DNA of 8,658 nucleotides from CAYFSC01 sp964345695 (GTDB lineage Bacteria; Bacteroidota; Rhodothermia; Rhodothermales; Salinibacteraceae), in NCBI GenBank assembly GCA_964345695.1, contig CAYFSC010000130.1, forward strand, positions 1 through 8,658. The letters run 5' to 3'. The position numbers and the translations under genes were made by a program. The first letter of the stretch is position 1, and each line of letters starts with the position of its first letter. The notes under the pieces were generated by a model. It ran no database searches. It was not told the DNA's origin and saw only the letters and a list, made by a program, of their open reading frames with translations. Positions 1 through 7,560 of the stretch are shown here, one piece after another.

Positions 1-1877
1 CCGCCTGCAGCACCTGGGCCGCCCGCGGCACCCGCACCGGCAGCGGCACCCTGCTGGGCTTGCTGCTGTTGGGCCTCGCGGATGTCTTCGCCAGCGGCCG
101 ACCACGTCTCGTTCAGGTTCTCGAGCGCATCTTCCAGGCCGCTGATCTCTTGATCGGCGCTGGCGGTTTCGAGTTCGTTGTTGAGGCGCTCGAGCGCATC
201 TTCGAGATCGGCACGCTTGTCGTCGGAGAGCGCGTCGCCGTACTCTTCGAGGCCCTGCTCCACGGAGTAGGCCATGGAGTTCGCCTCGTTGATGGTGTCG
301 GCGCGCTCCTTGCGCTTCTCGTCCTCCTCGGCGTGCTTCTCGGCATCCTCGCGCATCTTCTCGATCTCCTCTTCGGTCAGACCGCTGGAGGCCTCGACGC
401 GGATGGACTGCTCCTTGCCGGTGTCTTTGTCCACGGCCGAGACGTTCAGGATGCCGTCTGCGTTGATGTCGAACTCGACCTCAATCTGCGGCGTGCCGCG
501 CGGGGCCGGCGGGATGCCGGTCAGGTGGAAGCGGCCGAGCGTCCGGTTGTCCTTGGCCATCTCACGATTGCCCTGCAGGACGTGCACCTCGACGGAGGTC
601 TGGTTGTCGGCCGCCGTCGAGAAGATTTCGCTCTCCTGCGTCGGGATCGTGGTGTTGGCCGGAATCAACGTCGTCATCACGCCGCCGAGCGTCTCGATAC
701 CGAGATCGAGCGGCGTGACGTCGAGCAGCAGGACGTCGTCGACGTCGCCGCTGAGGACGCCCGCCTGGATCGCGGCGCCGAGCGAAACAACCTCGTCCGG
801 GTTCACCGACTTGTTCGGGTCGGTGCCAAAGAAGTCCTTCACGGTTTCCTGGACGAGAGGAACGCGCGTCGAGCCGCCGACGAGAATGACCTCGTCGATG
901 TCGCTCTTCGAGTGGCCCGAGTCATCGATGGCCTTCTGCATCTGCGGGACCGTGCTCTCGACGAGGTCGTCGATCAGCTGCTCGAACGTGGCCCGGTTCA
1001 CGTCCATGTTCAGGTGCTTCGGACCCTCATCCGTGGCCGTGATGAACGGCAGGTTGATCGTCGTCGTCTTGGCGCTCGACAGCTCGATCTTGGCCTTCTC
1101 GGCAGCTTCTTTCAGGCGCTGCAGGGCCATCGGATCCTGTCGCAGATCCACGCCCTGCTCCTTCTTGAACTCATCGGCGATATGATCGATGAGGCGCTTA
1201 TCGAAGTTGTCGCCGCCCAGGTGGGTGTCGCCGTGGGTGGCGTTCACCTCGAAGACGCCGTCGCCGAGCTCCAGAATGGAGATGTCGAACGTACCCCCGC
1301 CGAGGTCATACACCGCCACGACCTGGTCGCTCTCATCGTCCAAGCCGTAGGCGAGCGAGGCCGCCGTCGGCTCGTTGATGATACGACGCACATTCAGGCC
1401 GGCGATCTTTCCGGCTTCCTTTGTGGCCTTCCGCTGCGCGTCGTTGAAGTAGGCCGGCACCGTGATGACGGCATCCGTCACGTCCTCACCCAGGTAGTCT
1501 TCGGCGGTCTGCTTCAGCTTCTGCAGGATCATGGCCGAGATCTCCTGCGGCGTGTACTCGCGGTCGCCGACCTGCACACGAGCGGTCTCGTTGTCCCCTT
1601 CTATAATTTCGTAGGGAACCTCCTCGATCTCATCCTCGACCTCATGGTAGAACCGTCCCATGAAGCGTTTGATGGACGAAATCGTATTCTCCGGATTCGT
1701 AATGGCTTGCCGTTTGGCTGGAGCGCCAACAAGCCGCTCCCCATCGTCTTTGTAGGCGACGACAGAGGGCGTCGTGCGCGCGCCTTCCGCATTTTCGATG
1801 ACTTTGGGGTCGCCCCCTTCCATCACCGCCACGACGGAGTTCGTCGTGCCTAAGTCAATGCCAATAATCTTGCCCAT
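1..1877 (-). CDS. dnaK: Molecular chaperone DnaK (Hsp70), C-terminal end cut by window edge
   Basis: ATP-dependent cytosolic chaperone that binds exposed hydrophobic peptide segments and cycles with DnaJ and GrpE. The reading frame is open from the ATG at 1877-1875 to the window edge, giving 625 residues. The N-terminus is MGKIIGIDLGTTNS (phosphate-1 loop, residues 6-14). Lys70 matches the catalytic lysine of Hsp70s, NEPTAAS starts at residue 168, and the phosphate-2 motif DLGGGTFDVS starts at residue 191 with its Thr at 196. The interdomain linker LLLDVTP and the start of the substrate-binding domain (DVTPLDLGIETLGG) lie near residues 383-399. A helical lid follows, then a low-complexity Gln/Ala/Gly tail (four Q, A, two Q, then Ala-Gly). 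Hsp70s of this type are usually 630-650 residues, so only about the last 10-25 are missing. No Shine-Dalgarno sequence precedes the start. No grpE, dnaJ or hrcA lies upstream; the neighbour is a divergent gene. Identity is certain. Confidence 0.98.
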   Translation of the reverse strand, partial: MGKIIGIDLGTTNSVVAVMEGGDPKVIENAEGARTTPSVVAYKDDGERLVGAPAKRQAITNPENTISSIKRFMGRFYHEVEDEIEEVPYEIIEGDNETARVQVGDREYTPQEISAMILQKLKQTAEDYLGEDVTDAVITVPAYFNDAQRKATKEAGKIAGLNVRRIINEPTAASLAYGLDDESDQVVAVYDLGGGTFDISILELGDGVFEVNATHGDTHLGGDNFDKRLIDHIADEFKKEQGVDLRQDPMALQRLKEAAEKAKIELSSAKTTTINLPFITATDEGPKHLNMDVNRATFEQLIDDLVESTVPQMQKAIDDSGHSKSDIDEVILVGGSTRVPLVQETVKDFFGTDPNKSVNPDEVVSLGAAIQAGVLSGDVDDVLLLDVTPLDLGIETLGGVMTTLIPANTTIPTQESEIFSTAADNQTSVEVHVLQGNREMAKDNRTLGRFHLTGIPPAPRGTPQIEVEFDINADGILNVSAVDKDTGKEQSIRVEASSGLTEEEIEKMREDAEKHAEEDEKRKERADTINEANSMAYSVEQGLEEYGDALSDDKRADLEDALERLNNELETASADQEISGLEDALENLNETWSAAGEDIREAQQQQAQQGAAAGAGAAGGPGAAG

Positions 1878-1923
1878 TGGTGGAGTCGGATTGATTCGAT
1901 TCAGTGCGTGTCGTCGTTCTGAG

Positions 1924-1943
1924 GCAGGCCTGCAGGTGCAGGC
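1924..1943 (-). repeat. Overlapping GCAGGC inverted repeats in the dnaK leader
   Basis: GCAGGCCTGC (1924-1933) is a perfect 10-bp palindrome. It overlaps GCCTGCA-GG-TGCAGGC (1928-1943), a perfect inverted repeat with 7-bp arms and a 2-bp centre. Both lie 47-66 bp upstream of the dnaK start. In a dnaK transcript they would be alternative, mutually exclusive stems. Whether they act as RNA structure or as a protein site is unknown. Confidence 0.5.
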
Positions 1944-1985
1944 GACCACATCAAGTTGTCGTTCCATTGCCCGATCAAGAACAAT

Positions 1986-2004
1986 GCCTGCCCCAAAAGC
2001 AGGC
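1986..2004 (-). repeat. GCCTGC/GCAGGC hairpin upstream of dnaK
   Basis: Perfect 6-bp arms GCCTGC (1986-1991) and GCAGGC (1999-2004) enclose a 7-base loop. The arms repeat the hexamer found at 1924-1943. The hairpin sits about 110-130 bp upstream of the dnaK start. On the minus strand the loop is TTTTGGG, so there is no U-tract after the stem and it does not look like a terminator. Confidence 0.45.
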
Positions 2005-2011
2005 GCGCTTC

Positions 2012-2026
2012 CTGTCACTCTGACAG
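2012..2026. promoter_or_regulatory. Perfect spaced palindrome CTGTCA-N3-TGACAG upstream of dnaK
   Basis: CTGTCA (2012-2017), CTC (2018-2020) and TGACAG (2021-2026) form a perfect 15-bp dyad centred about 142 bp upstream of the dnaK ATG. Arm length and symmetry fit a binding site for a dimeric regulator. It is not CIRCE. The location suggests control of dnaK, but pgsA on the other side, about 280 bp away, is possible. No protein is assigned. Confidence 0.45.
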
Positions 2027-2303
2027 CCTTCTGCGGCGTCTGGAAAGACAGGTCGGCGCCGGTCCGCCATTAACGGGAAGGGGACTGAAAACTTTGCAGG
2101 GAGCGCCCCCGGCACTCCCCACAGAATCAACGCAACTACATCCTGCCCTATGCGTGGAAAACCATGATTTGCTTGATCCCGACCCGGCCGCGACCGAATA
2201 TGTAGAAGCCGCACCGGAAGGTATCGTGGGGTCGCACGCTGCACAGCGGTTCTTCCGCCCTGGGCTGCTCATCGGGGACGTCTGTCCAACCCTTCACATC
2301 TTC

Positions 2304-2912
2304 ATGTATTCGTCGGCTTCCGTCCGCTACATCCCGAACGCCCTCACCGTTTTCCGCATTCTGCTCACCCCGCTGGTGCTGGTGCTGTGCACGATCCCGA
2401 CGCTGGCCGCGCAGGGTACGGCGGTGGTGGTGTTTATGTGCGCCTCGGCCTCCGACTACTACGACGGGGTGCTCGCCCGCCGCATGGGAGCCCGCTCGCG
2501 GCTCGGGCAGTTTCTGGATCCGCTGGCCGACAAGGTTCTGGTTCTCAGCGTCTTTGGCATGCTGGCGATCGAGGAGCCGTACATCGTTCCGTGGTGGGCC
2601 GTCTTGCTGATTGCGGGGCGCGACGTTCTCGTGACCGCCCTCCGCTCCTGGGCTGAGGCCCACGGCCGAACGCTGCGCACCTTCCGGATCGCCAAGGGAA
2701 AGACGCTTCTGCAGCTTGCGTTCCTATTCGGCATGCTCGTCCTGCGCGCGGCTGCGCATCTCCCGCCGCCCGTCTCCGACGGTGCACGGTGGCTGCTTCG
2801 GGAAACCGCCGTTCCGTTTTTTCTCCTGATCCTCGTCGTGGCCTTCACCGTGGGCACGGGCCTGCTGTACCTGGTGGCGTCGGAGGAAGAGGCAGTGCGG
2901 AGCGACTCCTGA
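2304..2912 (+). CDS. pgsA: CDP-alcohol phosphatidyltransferase, probable PgsA
   Basis: Inner-membrane enzyme, 202 residues. The family moves a phosphatidyl group from CDP-diacylglycerol to an alcohol; PgsA uses sn-glycerol 3-phosphate to make phosphatidylglycerol phosphate, the precursor of phosphatidylglycerol and cardiolipin. The full family signature D-x2-DG-x2-AR-x8-G-x3-D-x3-D is present at residues 51-76 (DYYDG, AR at 58-59, G68, D72, D76). The start YIPNALTVFRILLTPLVL (from residue 9) is typical of PgsA, as is the length. Several hydrophobic helices follow (roughly 14-31, 38-50, 79-105, 120-140, 160-190). I chose the ATG at 2304 because the frame upstream has no family sequence and the PNxLTxxR motif normally lies within the first 15 residues. 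The exact acceptor alcohol cannot be proved from sequence, but PgsA is the best match. It diverges from dnaK and converges on the AI-2E gene. Confidence 0.9.
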   Translation: MYSSASVRYIPNALTVFRILLTPLVLVLCTIPTLAAQGTAVVVFMCASASDYYDGVLARRMGARSRLGQFLDPLADKVLVLSVFGMLAIEEPYIVPWWAVLLIAGRDVLVTALRSWAEAHGRTLRTFRIAKGKTLLQLAFLFGMLVLRAAAHLPPPVSDGARWLLRETAVPFFLLILVVAFTVGTGLLYLVASEEEAVRSDS

Positions 2913-2933
2913 CGTCGCCTGGGGGATCGTCCA

Positions 2934-4001
2934 CTACGGAGAGGCGGGCTCGGGCGGGTCGGTCCCAAACTCCTGTCCGAACATCTGCCAGACCGTCAGA
3001 AAGAGGGCGGCGATGATGGGGCCGATCACGAAGCCTGAGATCCCGAACAGAGTGAGGCCGCCCAGAGTGGCAATCAGGACCAGATAGTCGGGCATCTGCG
3101 TGTCGCGCCCAACCAGCAGCGGACGCAGGATGTTGTCGGCCAGCCCAATGATGAGCATGCCGAACACGAGCAGAACGAGGCCCTTGCCGGCCGATCCGGT
3201 CACGATCAGAAGGGCGGCCGTGGGTGCCCAGACGAGGGCCGCTCCCACGGCGGGGAGAAGGGAAAGGACCGTCATCACGACGCCCCACAAAATGGCGGCC
3301 TGGATGCCTAGCAGCCAGAAGATCACGCCTCCCAGCGTGCCCTGCACGATGCCGACTACCAGCGTCCCTTTGATGGTTGCGCGGGCGACCTCTGCAAACT
3401 TGCTGAACAACTGCTTCTCCCGATCGTCGCCCAGCGGAAGCGCGTATTCGAGGGCCTGCAGGATGCGTCCGCCGTCGCGCAGAAAGAAGAAGAGCAGGTA
3501 CACCATCAGGAAAAACTGAACGGCGAAGCGGGCCGCGTTTTGGCCGACTGCCCAGACCTGCGTCGCCAGCGTGCGGCTGACGTTCACCGCGGCATTGGAC
3601 AATCGCTGCCGCAGGTTCTCGGGGTCGAGGCCCCAGCGCTCGAACACCTCGGTTGCCAGGGGCACCATCTGCTCGATGTACCGGATGGACGCCCGCAAGC
3701 TGATCTCGCCAGCCGTAATCTGGTCGTAGATGGACGTCGCTTCCTGCGCAATGGCCAGACTCACGAAAAAGAGCGGGAGAATGACCATCACGATGATGGT
3801 GATCACCGTGAGGACGGAAGCAACGGAGGACCAGCCTTTTACGTGCGACCTCCACCACTCGTATACGGGCTGAAACAAGGTCGCCAGCACGGTAGACCAA
3901 AAGACCGGCTGCAGGAAGTCCCAAATCAGCCCCAGGAACGCCAGGGTCGTAAGCACGACCAGCCCGAGGAAAAACGCGTTTTGAATCTGACGCAGTTGCA
4001 T
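2934..4001 (-). CDS. AI-2E family transporter (UPF0118 / PerM-like) membrane protein
   Basis: Multispan inner-membrane protein of 355 residues. The family includes the proposed autoinducer-2 exporter TqsA, PerM-like proteins and some Na+(Li+)/H+ antiporters, so the substrate is unknown here. Visible features are paired N-terminal hydrophobic segments (about 9-30 and 32-48), a helix near 63-85, a more polar region (about 86-155), then a cluster of hydrophobic helices. The family's conserved C-terminal block is clear: KGTLVVGIVQGTLGG, SLLPAVGAALVW, then DNILRPLLVG and MPDYLVLIATLGGL leading into FGISGFVIGP. I start at the ATG at 4001-3999 (MQLRQIQNAFF), where the hydrophobic N-terminus begins and the length is normal. 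An upstream in-frame ATG at 4112 would add 37 residues without family character. The gene ends 21 bp from the pgsA stop, with no terminator between. It lies 147 bp downstream of the DUF2267 gene and may share its transcript. Confidence 0.88.
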   Translation of the reverse strand: MQLRQIQNAFFLGLVVLTTLAFLGLIWDFLQPVFWSTVLATLFQPVYEWWRSHVKGWSSVASVLTVITIIVMVILPLFFVSLAIAQEATSIYDQITAGEISLRASIRYIEQMVPLATEVFERWGLDPENLRQRLSNAAVNVSRTLATQVWAVGQNAARFAVQFFLMVYLLFFFLRDGGRILQALEYALPLGDDREKQLFSKFAEVARATIKGTLVVGIVQGTLGGVIFWLLGIQAAILWGVVMTVLSLLPAVGAALVWAPTAALLIVTGSAGKGLVLLVFGMLIIGLADNILRPLLVGRDTQMPDYLVLIATLGGLTLFGISGFVIGPIIAALFLTVWQMFGQEFGTDPPEPASP

Positions 4002-4148
4002 GCGCGGCAGCGACGTGGAAAAGACGGACGACGTCCAACCTACGATCGGCACCCGGGAAATACAGCCGGGGACACGCCGAAGGATCAGACTCAGGACTGG
4101 AAGAAGGCGCACGGCCCGACCAGCCTGCGGCCGGGCGACGCAGCAGCA

Positions 4149-4574
4149 TCAGGCTGGGGGCGGCCCTTCATCCGTCACAGACTGGACGAAAGGAAACAGC
4201 ACGCTGTATGCGTGGGGAAGGCGGTCGGCCACGTCCTCGACGATCGGTCGGCCTACCGCGCGGCCAAATACCTGCATCACCACAGGCACGAGAGCCTTCG
4301 CCTCCGGATACCCGATGTCGGCCCGAGCTTGGACACGGTTCAGGAATTCTTCTGGCGCGAGACGCTCAACCTCTTTGCGAGAGCTCTCGGGACGCGCTGC
4401 GTGCACGAAATGAGCCAGGGATTTCGGGAGGGGAGCGCTCAGCGCATCGCGCTCGGTGCGATAGAGAATGTCGCTGAAAGTACGGAGCGTTGCCTCCACC
4501 AGGCGCTCGGCTGCACCGCGGTCCGACAGGTCGGTTTGTGACAAAACGGCGTCGATAAATTCAGCATGTGTCAT
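4149..4574 (-). CDS. DUF2267 family protein
   Basis: Soluble, mostly helical protein of 141 residues with no signal peptide. The layout matches DUF2267: an N-terminal FIDAVLSQTDLSDRGAAERLVEATLRTFSDIL helix pair (about residues 5-36), the LSAPLPKSLAHFV segment (about 45-57), then a second half-repeat with EEFLNRVQARADIGYPEAKALVPVVMQVFGRAV and a closing DVADRLPHAYSVLF. The two halves look like an internal duplication (FxxxV...A...L..LP....F), as known for this family. Function is unknown; family members are found in varied bacteria and I would not assign a role. I start at the ATG at 4574-4572 (MTHAEFIDAVL), because the extra 32 residues upstream in frame are Ser/Arg-rich and read over the end of the preceding gene. 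It lies 37 bp downstream of the 68-aa gene. Confidence 0.82.
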   Translation of the reverse strand: MTHAEFIDAVLSQTDLSDRGAAERLVEATLRTFSDILYRTERDALSAPLPKSLAHFVHAARPESSRKEVERLAPEEFLNRVQARADIGYPEAKALVPVVMQVFGRAVGRPIVEDVADRLPHAYSVLFPFVQSVTDEGPPPA

Positions 4575-4611
4575 GGCGTCGATCGGCGATGTGTGTCGTT
4601 CACGAGAGGGG

Positions 4612-4818
4612 CTACTCCTTCCAAATGACCTCTTCCGCGTCGCCTTGGCGCTTGATGATGCGGACAACAAACTCGTTGTCCATGTGGTTACGCATCGACC
4701 GCGCCGTGTCGATCACTTGCTGTCGCTTCTCCGCACCCTCGAAGCCATGAACGGTGAACCAGTCGAGCTTCTTGTCTGGATTGCAGGCTTCGATGCGGAA
4801 GAGAAGGGGGGAAGACAT
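4612..4818 (-). CDS. Small conserved-looking hypothetical protein (68 aa)
   Basis: I do not recognise this protein. From the ATG at 4818-4816 it is 68 residues: MSSPLLFRIEACNPDKKLDW, then FTVHGFEGAEKRQQVIDTAR, then a C-terminal half rich in charged residues ending VVRIIKRQGDAEEVIWKE. It alternates hydrophobic and charged residues and has no membrane segment, so it looks like a small folded beta/alpha cytosolic domain (strand, helix, strand) and not random translation. The frame stays open to 4935, but the upstream part is Pro/Arg/Thr-rich and runs through an inverted repeat, so I prefer the internal start. It is the first gene after the groEL terminator and lies 37 bp ahead of the DUF2267 gene, which suggests a shared transcript. 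Function is unknown. Confidence 0.65.
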   Translation of the reverse strand: MSSPLLFRIEACNPDKKLDWFTVHGFEGAEKRQQVIDTARSMRNHMDNEFVVRIIKRQGDAEEVIWKE

Positions 4819-4861
4819 GGCTGGAGAAGGCGGTCGGGGGAAAGGCAACGGTAGTGTACGG

Positions 4862-4929
4862 GAAACGGTACGAGTTACGGCCGAAACGATCCACCGCGTG
4901 CACGTCAAAAAATCGACGATCGTTTCGGC
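4862..4929. repeat. 12-bp inverted repeat with extra GAAACGGT half-site
   Basis: GCCGAAACGATC (4880-4891) and GATCGTTTCGGC (4918-4929) are perfect 12-bp inverted arms with a 26-bp spacer. The spacer contains the palindrome CGTGCACG (4897-4904) and a run of six A (4907-4912). A near-copy of the arm core, GAAACGGT (4862-4869), lies 21 bp, or two helical turns, from GAAACGAT (4883-4890). The element sits between the groEL terminator and the 68-aa gene, 61 bp upstream of that gene's start. The arm core recurs upstream of groES (7260-7309). It could be an operator for the 4818-2934 gene group or an RNA hairpin. Confidence 0.6.
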
Positions 4930-4935
4930 GCTCAT

Positions 4936-4971
4936 ACAAAAAGCCGCCCCTCCGGTAGGGAGAGGCGGCTT
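4936..4971 (-). terminator. Rho-independent terminator of groESL
   Basis: Read on the minus strand, a 13-bp GC-rich stem (plus-strand arms 4941-4953 and 4959-4971) closes a 5-base loop. The single plus-strand C/A mismatch becomes a U-G wobble in the groEL transcript, so the stem is continuous. It is followed directly by UUUUUGU (4942 down to 4936). It lies 46 bp after the groEL stop. Orientation is clear because the plus-strand side lacks a comparable T-run. Confidence 0.92.
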
Positions 4972-5016
4972 CTGTAGGTCGTTCGGACGCTGCGGCAGGC
5001 AGCGCAGAACGGCACG

Positions 5017-6699
<1,683 letters not shown>

Positions 6700-6783
6700 A
6701 AGTGCGGTTTAAACGGTTGGTGAGATTCGTGTGCGTGGCAGTGCAAAGCGCCCCGTGTTAGGGCGTCGGGACAATGCGCAAGA

Positions 6784-6849
6784 GAGGCGGAGGTCCATCA
6801 CCGCGACGCAGAAATACAGCACAAAACGCACCGCGAAGATGGACGCCTC
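6784..6849 (-). repeat. Inverted repeat in the groES-groEL spacer
   Basis: GAGGC-GGAG-GTCCATC (6784-6799) pairs with GATGGAC-GCCTC (6838-6849): 7 bp plus 5 bp with a 4-base bulge, closing a 38-base loop. Two copies of CACCGCGA (6799-6806 and 6829-6836) lie at the base of the loop. It starts only 5 bp after the groES stop, inside a 155-bp spacer that is longer than most groES-groEL spacers. No U-run follows, so it is not an obvious terminator. It could mark a processing or attenuation point, or be a chance structure. Confidence 0.35.
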
Positions 6850-6854
6850 AGGAA

Positions 6855-7145
6855 CTAGTCTTCGATGATGCCGAAGATATCCGTCTCGCGCATGATGAGG
6901 TAGTCGTCGCCATCTAGAGTGACTTCGGTTCCGGAGTACTTGCCGTACAGAACCTGATCGCCCTCGGAGACAGTCAAGTCGATCTTGGTGCCGTCTTCAA
7001 CACGGCCTGGACCGATGGCAACGATGGTTCCCTTTTGCGGCTTTTCCTGTGCCGAATCCGGGATGTACAACCCGCTATCAGTTTTCTCTTCGGCCGGTTT
7101 GGGCCGAACGACGACGCGGTCGCCGAGCGGTTGGATGCTCGCCAT
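6855..7145 (-). CDS. groES: Co-chaperonin GroES (Cpn10)
   Basis: Forms the heptameric lid of the GroEL chamber; 96 residues, the normal length. It starts MASIQPLGDRVVVRPKPAEEKT, which is the PLGDRV signature of the family. The mobile loop that docks on GroEL is SGLYIPDSAQEKPQKG (about residues 24-39), with LYI at the place of IVL in E. coli. GTIVAIGPGR follows, then GDQVLYGKYSGTEV and the C-terminal YLIMRETDIFGIIED. It is the first gene of the groESL operon. The operator and promoter region lie immediately upstream at 7146-7233. No Shine-Dalgarno sequence precedes the ATG at 7145-7143. Confidence 0.98.
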   Translation of the reverse strand: MASIQPLGDRVVVRPKPAEEKTDSGLYIPDSAQEKPQKGTIVAIGPGRVEDGTKIDLTVSEGDQVLYGKYSGTEVTLDGDDYLIMRETDIFGIIED

Positions 7146-7198
7146 AATGGATCGGAAGTTGGCTTGTGAACAGTTCAGTGCGAGTGCGTGAGTGCTGG

Positions 7199-7233
7199 GT
7201 TGTTATCACTCTCCAGCAGTGAGTGATAACAAC
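7199..7233 (-). promoter_or_regulatory. CIRCE operator (HrcA binding site) of groESL
   Basis: GTTGTTATCACTC (7199-7211), nine bases, GAGTGATAACAAC (7221-7233). The core TTATCACTC-N9-GAGTGATAA matches the CIRCE consensus TTAGCACTC-N9-GAGTGCTAA apart from one symmetric change per arm (G to T, C to A), which keeps perfect dyad symmetry. The match to the nine-base spacer is exact. The near edge is 53 bp from the groES ATG. HrcA, the repressor known to bind CIRCE and release it on heat shock, is not encoded in the window. On the minus strand, TTGTTA and TGATAA within the arms are 18 bp apart and could act as -35 and -10, so HrcA might block RNA polymerase directly; that pairing is tentative. Confidence 0.95.
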
Positions 7234-7259
7234 AATTTCGGTATGCAGTACACGCCCTC

Positions 7260-7309
7260 GAAACGATGTGTTCCTCCACACACGCCCCCGGTGGCATGAA
7301 GATCGTTTC
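7260..7309. repeat. Second GAAACGAT ... ATCGTTTC inverted repeat, upstream of groES
   Basis: GAAACGAT (7260-7267) and ATCGTTTC (7302-7309) are inverted 8-bp arms with a 34-bp spacer. The centres are 42 bp apart, close to four helical turns. The arm core is identical to that of the repeat at 4880-4929, beyond groEL. The right arm also overlaps a smaller inverted repeat, CATGAA-N6-TTCATG (7295-7312). It lies 27 bp beyond CIRCE, at about -115 to -165 relative to the groES start, so it could serve groESL or the divergent DUF2085 gene. Confidence 0.5.
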
Positions 7310-7560
7310 ATGATCCTTCCCGTCTGAAATTCGGTCGGTGTGCCGGAGGTCAACCCGGCTCAGACCCGGGCAGACGCCGTTATTCGGCGCCCGATGAATC
7401 CTTCGCAGGGACGACTGCCGCCGACCCTCCTGCACCGCTCCAATGGGGGGCAGACGAGGATGGCGAACGGTCGACGTGCCTGTGAGTACGTATCCCGAAG
7501 CAGCCTCACAGCTGCTGCAAAGAAGATCAGCAAGGTATTCCTGTTTCCTTCCCAAGCGTG

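Larger units (their letters stand above)
1878..2303. other. Divergent dnaK / pgsA intergenic region (426 bp)
   Basis: This is the spacer between two genes transcribed away from each other, so it should carry a promoter for each. The dnaK-proximal half (1924-2026) is rich in inverted repeats, listed separately. The pgsA-proximal half has no repeat or open frame I would defend. I looked for CIRCE (TTAGCACTC-type arms) and found none. I could not assign a convincing -35/-10 pair, or the Bacteroidota -33/-7 type, to either gene. Open frames across it lack family features and run through the repeats, so I treat the region as non-coding. Confidence 0.7.
7146..7560. other. Divergent groES / DUF2085 intergenic region (415 bp)
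   Basis: The groES side holds three AGTGC repeats (7177-7196), CIRCE (7199-7233) and a second inverted-repeat element (7260-7309). The stretch 7310-7560 has no convincing gene. It contains a small stem AGCAGC-CTCACA-GCTGCT (7499-7516), 45 bp before the DUF2085 start. A plus-strand frame from 7340 ends in a TGA that shares one base with the ATG at 7561, but its 73 codons are low in hydrophobic residues and unlike any protein I know. I could not assign a reliable promoter for the plus-strand genes. Confidence 0.65.

Noticed and set aside
60..1853. 597-codon plus-strand open frame opposite dnaK
   Set aside because: It mirrors the dnaK coding frame. Long antisense frames opposite GC-rich dnaK genes are a known codon-bias artefact, and the translation is rich in Arg, Val, Leu and Asp without domain features.
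4114..4135. GCCCG/CGGGC stem between the DUF2267 and AI-2E genes as a terminator
   Set aside because: Only five base pairs with a 12- to 13-base loop and no T-run on either strand.
2845..4149. 434-codon minus-strand frame overlapping the AI-2E gene
   Set aside because: It is the out-of-frame shadow of the AI-2E gene. The Arg/Pro/Gly-rich translation has no membrane helices, while the chosen frame has the complete family signature.
3540..4541. 333-codon plus-strand frame across the AI-2E and DUF2267 genes
   Set aside because: It is antisense to two genes with family matches, and the translation is rich in Arg, His and Gly with no conserved pattern.
4883..4909. Possible ECF sigma promoter (GAAAC with CGTC downstream)
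   Set aside because: The spacing is 15 bases on one strand and 17 to a poorer CGTG on the other, and the corresponding distances at 7260-7309 do not match, so the inverted repeat explains the GAAAC motifs better.
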